The notes: generated from the letters alone by a model not told the origin. Counted from the first letter of the stretch, positions 47,004 through 55,467 are shown. The stretch: DNA of 64,000 nucleotides from RPRB01 sp035543115 (GCA_035543115.1 DATKKF010000142.1:1-64000), one strand, 5' to 3'. Program-made: numbers and translations.

Positions 47004-48296
47004 TCACTCCGAGCCCGGGCTCCCACGGAGGAGCCCGTACTTCCTCATCCGGTCGATGAGTGCGCCCCGGCTGAGCCCCAGACGTCGGGCCGCCCCGGAC
47101 TGATTTCCGCCCAGCGTGGCGAGCGTTCGACCGATCAGTTCCCGCTCGAGCGCCTCGACCTGCTCTCTCAGCGTGAGCGCCTCGGCGAGTTGCGGAGCGG
47201 CCTCCGGCCTGTCGTCCGGTGAGCGTTGCGGCCTCTCTCCGAGCGCCACCATCCGGGCGACGGCGTTCTCCAGCTGCCGCACGTTGCCCGGCCATTCCGC
47301 GGAGACCATCTCCCCGACGTCCTCGGCCGACAGCTGGAACTCCGGCTTGCCGAACCGCTCGCCGTAGATGCGGGCGAACTCCCGGGCGAGCGAAGGAATG
47401 TCCTCGCGGCGCTCGCGGAGGGGCGGGATGACGAGGTCCACCACCGCCAGCCGGTAGTAGAGGTCCTGGCGGAACCGCCCCTCCCGGGCATCTGCGCCGA
47501 GGTCGTGATTGGTGCAGGCGATGATCCGGACATTCGCCCGTTCCACTTTCCCCGCTCCTACCGGCTGGATCTCGCCGTCCTGGAGTGCCCGGAGCAGCAC
47601 TGCCTGGAGGTGGAGGTGGAGCTCCCCGATCTCGTCGAGGACGAGCGTTCCACCGTGCGCCTGGGTGAAGAAGCCGGGCCGGCTCTGGTGGGCCCCGGTG
47701 AACGCACCGCGGACGTGCCCGAAGAGCTCCGACTCGGCGAGCTCGACCGGCACCGCTGCGCAGTTGAAGCGAATCAGTGGCCCCGCCGCCCTCCGGCTGC
47801 GCGCATGGAGGAGCGAGGTGATGAGCTCCTTGCCGGTCCCGGTCTCACCCCGGACGAGAACGGTGAGGTCCCCGGGTCCGATCCGCTCGACTTGCTGGAG
47901 CAGTCGCCGCATCGGCGGCGAGTCGGCGATGATCGACCGGCCCAGCAGCTTGTCCGCGGTGAGTCCCTTGTTCTCCAGGCGCAGCGAACGCGCCTCCAGT
48001 GGCCGCTCGACCACCAGCGAGAGGTTCTCGATGTCGACCGGCCTGGTGACGCCGTGGTTCCCTTCGGCCTTCATCGCCCGGGCCTCAACCGCCTGGACCC
48101 GTGAGCGGCGAGGAGGATTGTCGGAGGGTCTCGTCGCGCTGGTGGACATGACCACCCCCTCGATGACGCCCTCGATCAGCGAGAGGGCCTCGTTTCCGGA
48201 TCGGGCGTCGATGGTCTCGTGGCCCGAAGACCCCGCCACGGCGCTGTGCGCGGCGAGCATCGAGGCATCGTCGTCAACGACCAGCACCCGGGCCAT
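47004..48296 (-). CDS. Sigma-54-dependent activator with a defective receiver domain
   Basis: 430 aa, ATG 48296-48294. The receiver-like start has beta1 'ARVLVVDDDASML' and a late 'TRPVDIENLSLVVERPLEARSL', but the beta3-alpha3 part carrying the phosphoacceptor Asp is missing and replaced by a short 'IEGVIEGVVMSTSATRPSD' segment, and the conserved Lys is Arg. The AAA+ domain is complete: Walker A G-E-T-G-T-G-K-E, the sigma-54 contact loop G-A-F-T-G-A, Walker B 'GGTLVLDEIGEL', and 'WPGNVRQLENAV'. A Fis-type helix-turn-helix ends the protein ('NQSGAARRLGLSRGALIDRMRKYG'). It probably acts without phosphorylation. Confidence 0.9.
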   Translation of the reverse strand: MARVLVVDDDASMLAAHSAVAGSSGHETIDARSGNEALSLIEGVIEGVVMSTSATRPSDNPPRRSRVQAVEARAMKAEGNHGVTRPVDIENLSLVVERPLEARSLRLENKGLTADKLLGRSIIADSPPMRRLLQQVERIGPGDLTVLVRGETGTGKELITSLLHARSRRAAGPLIRFNCAAVPVELAESELFGHVRGAFTGAHQSRPGFFTQAHGGTLVLDEIGELHLHLQAVLLRALQDGEIQPVGAGKVERANVRIIACTNHDLGADAREGRFRQDLYYRLAVVDLVIPPLRERREDIPSLAREFARIYGERFGKPEFQLSAEDVGEMVSAEWPGNVRQLENAVARMVALGERPQRSPDDRPEAAPQLAEALTLREQVEALERELIGRTLATLGGNQSGAARRLGLSRGALIDRMRKYGLLRGSPGSE

Positions 48297-48701
48297 GCCC
48301 GACCTCCGAAGATCTTCACCACGCTCGACGGTAGGTCCAGTGGCCTACACCCACTCAGCGTGCAAGACAATCCTGCAGCGCCAGCCAGAGCGTCGCGCGA
48401 AGGAGCCCAGGGCGGAGAGGCCCCGCCCCACGACTGTCCCTCTGGAATTCGGCTGACCGCTTTCTCTGCGAGAGCGTCCGCAAGATCGTCTCCTGGAATG
48501 CCTGCGGCATCAGTGAGCACGCCATGCAGCTCTGCGGGGCGGCTCGACGCTGGGTGAGCGCGTCCTTGACCCTCGGATCAGTCATGACGCTGATCGTTTC
48601 GCGACGAGCTGGCCAGAAAGCGAGCAGTCTCTGGGGGGCGAACCGTTTGCGGCTCCCACGGCTCGCCCTCTGGGCACGGGCTGCGACACCGCATCGTGAC
48701 G

Positions 48702-48717
48702 TGGCACGTTCGTTGCT
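48702..48717 (+). promoter_or_regulatory. Sigma-54 promoter before the BON-domain gene
   Basis: TGGCACGTTCGTTGCT is a perfect match to the -24/-12 consensus TGGCACG-N4-TTGCT. Transcription would start near 48728, about 75 bp before the ATG at 48803. The activator gene (47004-48296) diverges from it across 506 bp, in which no gene is seen (48297-48802). Confidence 0.85.
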
Positions 48718-48802
48718 CTTGGGCATGCATCGATCGCCTGAGCTGCAAACGGCGGCGGTGATCGCAGGTGGAACGGAAATCCCGAACCGAAGGAGACTCA
48801 TC

Positions 48803-49453
48803 ATGAAGACGGACACGCAACTGAAGACCGATGTCCAGCAAGAATTGCGCTGGGACCCGAGCGTCACGGCGACTGATATCAGCGTGGCTGTCAGCGATGG
48901 AGTGGTGACGCTCAGCGGCACCGTCCCGACCTACGCCGAGCTGGACGCCGCCGAGAGGGCGAGCCGGCGGGTGATGGGCGTGAAGGCGGTCGCAGACGAC
49001 CTCGAGGTCAAGCCCTTCGCCACGCACCGGCGTAACGACACGGACATCGCCAACGCGGCAGCGCAAGCCCTCCGGTCGCACGTCTGGGTGCCGGCCGGAA
49101 TCCAGGCAACCGTGAAAGACGGCTGGATCACCCTCAACGGGGAGGTGAGCTGGGAGTACCAGAGGAGTGCAGCGGCGGACGCCGTCCGCTACCTGCCCGG
49201 GGTCACGGGGATCTCCAACGAGATCACCATCAAGCCCAGCGTCAAACCCAGCGCGGTCAAGGAGGCGATCGAGAGCGCACTCAAGCGCGATGCCGAGATC
49301 GACGCCGAGGGGGTCACGGTGCAGGCTGACGGTGGCAAGGTGACTCTCTCCGGAAACGTCCATTCCTGGGCCGAGCGCGACGAGGCCGCCTGGGCTGCGT
49401 GGAGTGCTCCAGGGGTGACCACAGTCGAAAACGATCTCGCCGTCTCGCCCTGA
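48803..49453 (+). CDS. Triple BON-domain protein
   Basis: 216 aa from ATG 48803 with AAGGAGA at 48790-48796. Three BON modules in a row (about residues 1-70, 75-145, 147-216), each with the 'V-x-D-G-x-(V/I)-T-L-x-G-x-V' core: 'VAVSDGVVTLSGTVPTYAEL', 'ATVKDGWITLNGEVSWEYQ', 'VQADGGKVTLSGNVHSWAER'. There is no signal peptide, unlike OsmY, so it is predicted cytoplasmic. BON proteins are tied to envelope and osmotic stress. Expected to be under sigma-54 control. Confidence 0.88.
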   Translation: MKTDTQLKTDVQQELRWDPSVTATDISVAVSDGVVTLSGTVPTYAELDAAERASRRVMGVKAVADDLEVKPFATHRRNDTDIANAAAQALRSHVWVPAGIQATVKDGWITLNGEVSWEYQRSAAADAVRYLPGVTGISNEITIKPSVKPSAVKEAIESALKRDAEIDAEGVTVQADGGKVTLSGNVHSWAERDEAAWAAWSAPGVTTVENDLAVSP

Positions 49454-49490
49454 GCAGTCTGGAAGGACTCGGGAAGGCTCTGTTGTCGGG

Positions 49491-49506
49491 GCGGCCGCGA
49501 GGCCGC
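49491..49506 (+). terminator. GC-rich hairpin after the BON gene
   Basis: GCGGCCGCGAGGCCGC forms a 6-bp stem (GCGGCC/GGCCGC) with a GCGA loop about 40 bp after the BON stop. No T-run follows, so it would be an imperfect terminator or an RNA-stabilising hairpin. Confidence 0.3.
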
Positions 49507-49599
49507 CCTTGCGGCCGCTCCGGCGACTGGAAGCACGCGGATCGATGGATTCACGACTCCGCGGGACGCAATCATCAGCTCGATGGCAAAAGAAAGAGA

Positions 49600-50094
49600 A
49601 TGTCAGTGTCAACTTCCACTTCGAAAGAAAATTTCTTGGATAAACTAGTTGGTCTCAGGCAAGACTTCGACCGGGCACTGGGCCAATTCCTGAGTCATTC
49701 GGTCTCGACCGCTCCCTGGTCGGGAGCCTTCATCACGGTCGCTCCACCAATCGAAACGTGGGTGGACCCAGAGAAGAGGGAGTTTCACCTCTCCATGTCC
49801 GTGCCCGGGCTCAAGCCGGATGAAATCCACATCAATCTTCAGGGGAACAGCCTGACCTTCAGCGGCGAACAGAAGGAAGAACAAGACAAGACTGGAAGGA
49901 GCTACCTGGAGCGCGAGCTTTCGTCTCGACATTTCGTGCGCACCGTCACGCTCCCGGATGGCGTCGAGGGGGACAAGTTGACCGCAGAACTAAGAGACGG
50001 AGTTCTGGAAATTGTCGCCCCCATCGCAGCTTCGGCTCTTCCGAGGAAGATCGAGGTCAAGACCGCGTCCGGAGCTCAAGCGGCCGGCAAGTGA
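49600..50094 (+). CDS. Hsp20/alpha-crystallin small heat-shock protein
   Basis: 164 aa from ATG 49600. The alpha-crystallin domain spans about residues 50-145 ('IETWVDPEKREFHLSMSVPGLKPDEIHINLQGNSLTFSGEQKEE', 'YLERELSSRHFVRTVTLPDGVEGDKLTAELRDGVLEIVAP'). It holds unfolding proteins. Its codons use more A and T than the genes around it, which suggests later arrival. I found no -24/-12 promoter before it and the ribosome site is weak. Confidence 0.92.
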   Translation: MSVSTSTSKENFLDKLVGLRQDFDRALGQFLSHSVSTAPWSGAFITVAPPIETWVDPEKREFHLSMSVPGLKPDEIHINLQGNSLTFSGEQKEEQDKTGRSYLERELSSRHFVRTVTLPDGVEGDKLTAELRDGVLEIVAPIAASALPRKIEVKTASGAQAAGK

Positions 50095-50241
50095 GCTGGG
50101 CGGTACCGGGGTGGAGGACCGCGGGAGGGGAGGAGAGGCTCGGGTGCCGGCGGAGGGAGGGCCCTCAGCCCCCCAAGAGCGCTCGCCTCGCCCTGGTGGT
50201 CCCCCCGCTCTTCGCCCTCTCGCCGCCGCCGCACACTGAGT

Positions 50242-50724
50242 TCAGTGTCGGGGCGCGGCGACGACCTCGACTTCGAGCAGGAAGTCCTCGCTGGCGAGCG
50301 AAGCGACCCCGGCCAGACTGCTCGCTGGCCGCGGATTCGCCCCGAGCACCCGCTCTCGCACCTCCCGGTATGCGGCAAGTTGCGACATGTCGCGGATGTA
50401 GGCCGTGAGTTGCACGATGTCCGCGAGCGCGGCGCCGCGCGACTCCAGCGCGGTCTGGATGTTCCGGAAGATCTGCTCGGCCTGGGCGCGCATGTCACCC
50501 TTCCCGACGAGTTGTCCGTTCGTATCTCGCGCGACCTGACCGGACACGTAGATGGTTCTCCCGGCCGGGACGTCGACCACCTGCGTATAGCCGGCGGGTC
50601 GGGCGAGGCCAAGCGGATCGATGAAGCTCACTCGCGCCTCCGTCGATGCGGTGGGGACCGCGCACGCGCCCATGAGGCCGCACGAGAGCACCGCTGGAAA
50701 GGCTGAGCTGATCTGGCTTGGCAT
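50242..50724 (-). CDS. RidA/YjgF-family protein with an export signal
   Basis: 160 aa, ATG 50724-50722. An N-terminal signal peptide with a lipobox-like 'LSCGLMGACAVP' precedes a complete RidA domain ('TIYVSGQVARDTNGQLVGKGDMRAQAEQIFRNIQTALESRGAALADIVQLTAYIRDMSQLAAYREVRERVLG', with 'PASSLAGVASLASEDFLLEVEVVA'). The deaminase Arg in the usual 'P-x-R-x' near 'NPRPASSLAGV' is shifted: the motif reads P-A-S-S where P-A-R-x is expected, so imine deaminase activity is doubtful. Most RidA proteins are cytosolic, so export is unusual. Confidence 0.8.
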   Translation of the reverse strand: MPSQISSAFPAVLSCGLMGACAVPTASTEARVSFIDPLGLARPAGYTQVVDVPAGRTIYVSGQVARDTNGQLVGKGDMRAQAEQIFRNIQTALESRGAALADIVQLTAYIRDMSQLAAYREVRERVLGANPRPASSLAGVASLASEDFLLEVEVVAAPRH

Positions 50725-50767
50725 CTCTGACCCCCTCGGCTGGAGCGCGGACGCTGGACCGTGGACG

Positions 50768-51763
50768 CTAGCCTCGAGCCGGGGGCGGTATCAAACTCGC
50801 CGGTGATTCGCGCCGCCACGGTTCTCGGGGCATGGCGCTCGCGAGTAGGAGAACGGCGCCGCAGAACATCAGCGTGTCTGCCAAGAAGTTGAGTCCGTCG
50901 TCGAGGCTCGCGCGCTGGACCACTGCGATCGGCAGGTAGACGACCAGCACCAGGAGGAGCACGGTCACCCCCAGCGACGTTGCGGCTGCGCGACTCTTCT
51001 TCCCAAGGAGCAAGAGGGAACCAGCGCCTGCATAGACCACGGCGGTCAGGTAGGTCCAGATGGCGTGCCCGTAGACGTATTGGGGAGTCACCCGGTTCAG
51101 CGGAATGCCGGGAACGTGATCGCCGTGCATGAATTGCTCGAAGCCAAAGACCAGCACCGGAACGGCGACGAAGTACCGCGCAATCGTCGCCAGGACGTCC
51201 ATGCCGCGCCACTTTGGCGTGAGGCTGGCTGCCAGCGCGAGGGCACCGCCGCTGAAGGAGAGTTCCCGCAGAGCGAGCGTGAGCGCAAACCGGTCTCGCG
51301 GGTCTTCTGCCCAAGCTGGAACGTCCATCAGCACCACGAAAGAGAAGAACGTCACGGCAAGCAGGCCTGCCGCAAGACGCGCCTGAATCCCGGTCACCAG
51401 GCTCAGCGCGGCCGCGATGAAGCAAGCACCCACGAAGTACGCCCAGAACTCGTGCCACGGGATCCATGCCGGCACGATCGAGGCGATGGCTTCCGTCCGG
51501 GTGAAGTGTTCCGTGCCAAATACCGCGAGCGGCGCCGCGAAGAAGAGTGGCCCGACGGCAAGCAGCGTGTCGGCCCCTCGCGCTTTGGACCAGTCGGGAC
51601 GAAGAAGGGTGGCAACGAGCCCAGTCGCAAGGACAACTCCGCCGAGAGCAGACGACCAGATCACGTCGCTCGGAATCACGAGGGTGGTCGACGAATTCAG
51701 CAAGCTGCCGCTCACGACGACCCCCTTGGCTCCCCGGACGCCCGAGCTCGAGGCGACGCCCAT
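50768..51763 (-). CDS. DoxX-like membrane protein
   Basis: 331 aa from ATG 51763-51761 (a GTG 21 bases upstream is possible). About eight membrane helices in two similar halves. The segments 'AAPLAVFGTEHF', 'MDVPAWAEDPRDRFALTLALRELSFSGGALALAASL' and 'VAVPVLVFGFEQFMHG' follow the DoxX/SURF4 plan twice, suggesting an internal duplication. Function is unknown. It runs in the same direction as, and 43 bp before, the exported RidA gene. Confidence 0.65.
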   Translation of the reverse strand: MGVASSSGVRGAKGVVVSGSLLNSSTTLVIPSDVIWSSALGGVVLATGLVATLLRPDWSKARGADTLLAVGPLFFAAPLAVFGTEHFTRTEAIASIVPAWIPWHEFWAYFVGACFIAAALSLVTGIQARLAAGLLAVTFFSFVVLMDVPAWAEDPRDRFALTLALRELSFSGGALALAASLTPKWRGMDVLATIARYFVAVPVLVFGFEQFMHGDHVPGIPLNRVTPQYVYGHAIWTYLTAVVYAGAGSLLLLGKKSRAAATSLGVTVLLLVLVVYLPIAVVQRASLDDGLNFLADTLMFCGAVLLLASAMPREPWRRESPASLIPPPARG

Positions 51764-51939
51764 CGGCGACGGACTCCGAGACACCGCGGCGCGGGCACTT
51801 ACTCAGCTGGTCCGTCGTCGTCCAGGGGTCCCCTCGAGGAGTCCGTCAGCGGGGTTCGGCCCGCAGCGAGGAGACTGCTGGCCCCCTTCCGGGGTGAAGC
51901 TCCTGCGCGCTTGCTTCGCCATCGTGGACAGGTCAGCCT

Positions 51940-51970
51940 CCCCCCCCGCGCGATCGAAGCGCAGGGGGGG
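51940..51970. other. Strong GC stem-loop in the spacer before the ATP-grasp operon
   Basis: Seven C (51941-51947) then GCGC pair with GCGC (51959-51962) and seven G (51964-51970); only A51963 is bulged, and the loop is GATCGAA. An 11-bp stem of pure G/C is exceptional even here. It lies in the 331-bp gene-free region (51764-52094) between divergent genes and marks the left side of the A/T-richer segment. It could be a terminator, an attenuator, or an insertion scar. Confidence 0.55.
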
Positions 51971-52094
51971 TGCAGGGCGGGGTGAATTCCGACCCCTGCA
52001 CCTCCGCGTCAACAGTAGGCTTCCGTGGATGACGTTCGGGGAGGTGGTGACCGCCTCCGCGCACAGCCCGCCTCTTCCTCACTTGGCGCGGAAG

Positions 52095-53447
52095 ATGATG
52101 ATCATGGAGAATTCGAAGCTCATGGCCCATCAACCGGAGAACGCTCGGGGGGTTCTCCTGGCCTCAGCGGCCTACGCAGGAACGCTGGCCGCTGTTCGCG
52201 AACTCGGCGCCAAGGGCATCAGGGTCAGCGTGCTGTCGGGTCCTCGTCTCGCAACGGGATGGTCACCACGCATCTCTGCTGCCGCCTGGTCGCGCTATGC
52301 AAGCCGCACCTTTCGTTCCCCCCCCGAGCGCGAGAATCATCAGTTTCTCGACAAGCTGCTGGCCATCGGTGCAGCGGATCCCGGGCAGGTGCTGTTGCCG
52401 ACGTCGGATGAGACGGCGTGGCTCTACACAGTCAATGCCGCATCGCTCCAGCGGTTCTTCCGGCTTTACGCACCATCGCTCTCGACCATGCAGCGCATAC
52501 TCGACAAGCGAAGATTTGCCGATGCAGCCAGAGCTGCAGGCGTCAGCCATGTGCCGATCTGGGAAGCGGGTAGCCAAGTGGAGTTGGAGGAGCTCGCTCC
52601 AAGATTGCCCTACCCCATCCTCATCAAGCCACGTACTCATGTGAACCGTCGGCGAAATGACAAGGGGGTGCGGGTCGCGTCGCCGCAGGAGTTACTGCAC
52701 GAGTACCCGAGGTTCGTCGCGCGCGAGCGAGAAGGAGTGCAGGCCAATCCCCTGTTGCCGGACGCGTGCGTTCCGGTCCTGCAGCAATTCGTCTCCGTTG
52801 GAAGCGAGGGAGTCTGCTCCGTCTCGGGATTCATTGATCGGAGCGGTGAGTTGTTCGTCACACGACAATCGAAGAAGGTCCTGCAGCGCTCACAGCCAGC
52901 CGGAGTTGGCATTTGCTTCGAGTCGTTACCGCCGGATCCGGCACTGTCCGAGGCCGTCCGGAGAATCTGCAGGACCCTGGACTACTTTGGAATCTTCGAA
53001 GTTGAATTCTTGTACTGTAACGGTTCCTGGGCGGTGATTGATTTCAATCCGCGCACGTTCAACCAGATTGCCATGGATGCATCCAGGGGTATGCCTCTCC
53101 CGTTGCTCGCCTGGATGGATGCAGTGGGGGAGCGTGATGCGCTGCAAGCCGCGGTGGCCGCGGCGCAGGTGGTTCCCCCTGAGAGGTCGCCGACCGTCTT
53201 CTGCGACCGGTTCACCCTGCGCGCGCTGCTGCTGGCCAAGTCGCTGACCCGCCGCATCTCTCGAGAGGAGCTTGCTTACTGGCGCTCGTGGATGAAACGC
53301 AATTCGGCCAACTGGGTGGATGTTGCAGCCTCCGACGACGATCCGTTGCCCAAGTTCGTCCACATCGTCTCGGAGATCTTTCTTGGTCTGAGAGCTTTCC
53401 GGCGGTTTCTGCGTCTTACGCCTCGGGCGTCCAAGGTTGGAACGTAA
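52095..53447 (+). CDS. ATP-grasp ligase
   Basis: 450 aa from ATG 52095 (Met codons also at 52098, 52104 and 52122). A Rossmann-like pre-domain ('GVLLASAAYAGTLAAVRELGAKGIRVSVLSGP') is followed by an ATP-grasp fold of the carbamoyl-phosphate-synthase-like group: 'KRRFADAARAAGVSHVP', the nucleotide-binding 'YPILIKPRTHVNRRRNDKGVRV', and the metal-binding 'VEFLYCNGSWAVIDFNPRTFNQ'. It should join a carboxylate to an amine or similar nucleophile with ATP. Codons are A/T-richer than the rest of the window. Two genes for an FAD enzyme and a thioesterase follow directly. Confidence 0.82.
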   Translation: MMIMENSKLMAHQPENARGVLLASAAYAGTLAAVRELGAKGIRVSVLSGPRLATGWSPRISAAAWSRYASRTFRSPPERENHQFLDKLLAIGAADPGQVLLPTSDETAWLYTVNAASLQRFFRLYAPSLSTMQRILDKRRFADAARAAGVSHVPIWEAGSQVELEELAPRLPYPILIKPRTHVNRRRNDKGVRVASPQELLHEYPRFVAREREGVQANPLLPDACVPVLQQFVSVGSEGVCSVSGFIDRSGELFVTRQSKKVLQRSQPAGVGICFESLPPDPALSEAVRRICRTLDYFGIFEVEFLYCNGSWAVIDFNPRTFNQIAMDASRGMPLPLLAWMDAVGERDALQAAVAAAQVVPPERSPTVFCDRFTLRALLLAKSLTRRISREELAYWRSWMKRNSANWVDVAASDDDPLPKFVHIVSEIFLGLRAFRRFLRLTPRASKVGT

Positions 53448-53461
53448 CCGGCGTGGTTGCG

Positions 53462-54667
53462 ATGGTGACCAGGACACCGGTGGTCATCATCGGGGCCGGA
53501 CCCTACGGCCTGTCGCTTGCTGCGCATCTGGCGGCCCGGAATTTCGAGCACCGAATATTCGGAACACCGATGCGCTTCTGGTTGAATGTTGCCGCCGCCG
53601 GCAGTCGGCGGTACCTCAAGTCTTACTGCTTCGGCACCAACCTTTCCACTCCGAAGCCGGGATTCGCGTTTGCCGATTACAACAGTCCCCGTCAACTCGA
53701 AACCTTCGAACCCTGCTCTATAAGCAATTTCGCTGAGTACGGGCAATGGTTTCAAGAAAACAATGTCCCCTGGGTCGAACCGATCGATGTGGTCACAGTC
53801 GATCGGCAGGGCGACGGATTTGCGCTCAAGCTGGCCAATGATGCGCAGCTCCTTGCATCGAGGGTCGTGATCGCCACGGGCTTGAGTGATTTTGCCTATA
53901 CGCCGAGCGCGCTTGGATCTCTGTCCTCGCAGCTCTGCACTCACACCGCCAAGGTGACCTCATTTGAATCGTTCAGGGGGCAGGACGTGGCGGTCATCGG
54001 CGGGGGCCAGTCCGCGCTGGAGGCAGCGGCGCTCTTGCACGAGGCCGGCGCTCGGCCGCAGCTGCTGGTTCGCGAGGAGTCGGTCCTCTGGCAGACTCGG
54101 GTCATGAAGGAACGCAGCCTGTGGCGCAAGATCCGCTCGCCGATCACCGGCCTGGGGACAGGACCCAAAGCCTGGGCGCTGACCAGATTCCCTGGGGGAA
54201 TGCATCGCCTTCCAGCGTCATGGCGAACCCGGTTCGTCAGGAACCACCTGCCAGCAGAGGGAGCGTGGTGGCTGCGGGAGCGGGTGGAGAAGATTGTTCC
54301 CATTCATTGCAACACGGCCATCGTCACCGCCGCGGAACAGGGCAGCCGACTGGCATTGCGCTTGCGCGAAAGCAAGACTGGTTCCGAGCGCACCATTCGA
54401 GTGGATCATGTGATCGCTGGTAGCGGCTACCTCGTCGATGTCGAGCGCATGTCCGTTCTAGCCCCAGATCTGCGCGCGAGGATCCAGCGTCTGGAGGCCG
54501 CGCCACGCCTCAACAAGGCATTCGAGTCATCGGTTCCAGGACTGCATGTCATCGGTCCAGCCTCGGCCATGAGCTTTGGGCCCCTGTTTCGCTTCGTCGT
54601 CGGCGCGGAGTACACGGCAGAAACAATCACCGCGCATCTCGCCTCGACCGGTGTACGGGCGGCGTGA
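53462..54667 (+). CDS. FAD/NAD(P)-binding monooxygenase-like flavoprotein
   Basis: 401 aa from ATG 53462 (GTG 53453 is possible). FAD motif G-A-G-P-Y-G at residues 10-15 in 'VVIIGAGPYGLSLAAHL'; second nucleotide motif 'VAVIGGGQSALEAAALLHEAG' (about 176-196), the form used by FMO and Baeyer-Villiger-like enzymes; 'VVIATGLSDFAYTPS' is the ATG hinge. No membrane segment. It may N- or C-hydroxylate a substrate made by the ATP-grasp enzyme. 14 bp after the ATP-grasp stop, overlapping the thioesterase start by 4 bp. Confidence 0.8.
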   Translation: MVTRTPVVIIGAGPYGLSLAAHLAARNFEHRIFGTPMRFWLNVAAAGSRRYLKSYCFGTNLSTPKPGFAFADYNSPRQLETFEPCSISNFAEYGQWFQENNVPWVEPIDVVTVDRQGDGFALKLANDAQLLASRVVIATGLSDFAYTPSALGSLSSQLCTHTAKVTSFESFRGQDVAVIGGGQSALEAAALLHEAGARPQLLVREESVLWQTRVMKERSLWRKIRSPITGLGTGPKAWALTRFPGGMHRLPASWRTRFVRNHLPAEGAWWLRERVEKIVPIHCNTAIVTAAEQGSRLALRLRESKTGSERTIRVDHVIAGSGYLVDVERMSVLAPDLRARIQRLEAAPRLNKAFESSVPGLHVIGPASAMSFGPLFRFVVGAEYTAETITAHLASTGVRAA

Positions 54668-55467
54668 GAAACGGTTGCCCTCCGGTCGTCTTCTTGCCCG
54701 GTGCCGGGGGCCAGGCTCCTGATCTCTCGTTCCTTCGGGATGGACCGTCGGATGTCACTCGCTTCATCACAATCAACTATCCGGGCTGGAGGCAGTACGT
54801 CGAAGCGGATTTCTCGCCGGAGGTGCTGATTCAGTACCTGGTCGAGCAAATCATTGCGGCGGTCGCTAGTGGCCCGGTTGCTCTGCTTGGGGTGTCGCTG
54901 GGAGGGCATTTTTGCTACGCGCTGGCGCTACGGCTCCGAGCGCTGGGCCGCGACGTTGCCGGGATATGCGTGATCGATTCCTTCATGGTGACCTCGTCGG
55001 CCGCCGGCAAGGGCTGGATTGGACGTGCGGTCGACGACGCATTCTATCTGCTGCGCAAGGGACGATTCCGGGAGTTCGGCCGGCATGTCCTCGCGAAATG
55101 CTGGCGCGCGCTGATGCGCCTTGCCGGGCCGCGACTGGCTGGATGGATGCGGGGGTTGAGGGGTGCGAGGGCGAGACCCGGGCACGCGAGGTCCGACTCT
55201 CTGTTTGAATTCGAATTGAGCATGCGGTTGCTTCTCCGCGCTACGGCCCCCTGGGTCGCCTCCCTGGACCGCGAGCCGATCCCTCTGGACGCGCCGGCAG
55301 CGTTGCTGCGGACGCCTCTCACGAGCTCGGACGACGAGGCCTGGCGCCGCCGCTGTCCGCAGATCGAGATTCTGGAAATTCCCGGCGGCCACCAGACGCT
55401 GTTCGAGGCCGAGAACCTCGACGCGCTCCGCGCCGCGTTTGTGGCGGCGAGGAGAGGCTGGCACTGA
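54664..55467 (+). CDS. Thioesterase-like alpha/beta hydrolase
   Basis: 267 aa with a GTG start overlapping the previous stop (GTGA). The fold is that of thioesterase domains of peptide and polyketide synthases: 'PPVVFLPGAGGQAPDLSFLRDG', the nucleophile Ser78 in 'LLGVSLGGHFCYALALRLRALG', and the catalytic His in 'EIPGGHQTLFEAENL'. A basic middle segment (residues ~125-180) is unusual. No carrier protein, NRPS or PKS is adjacent, so the ester or thioester it acts on is unknown. It completes a three-gene unit whose end is 146 bp from a tRNA gene. Confidence 0.78.
   Translation: MRNGCPPVVFLPGAGGQAPDLSFLRDGPSDVTRFITINYPGWRQYVEADFSPEVLIQYLVEQIIAAVASGPVALLGVSLGGHFCYALALRLRALGRDVAGICVIDSFMVTSSAAGKGWIGRAVDDAFYLLRKGRFREFGRHVLAKCWRALMRLAGPRLAGWMRGLRGARARPGHARSDSLFEFELSMRLLLRATAPWVASLDREPIPLDAPAALLRTPLTSSDDEAWRRRCPQIEILEIPGGHQTLFEAENLDALRAAFVAARRGWH

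Noticed and set aside
50725..50745. -24/-12 promoter before the exported RidA gene
   Set aside because: Only the GG and GC positions fit; the -24 box reads GGGTCA-like and it overlaps the expected ribosome-binding region.
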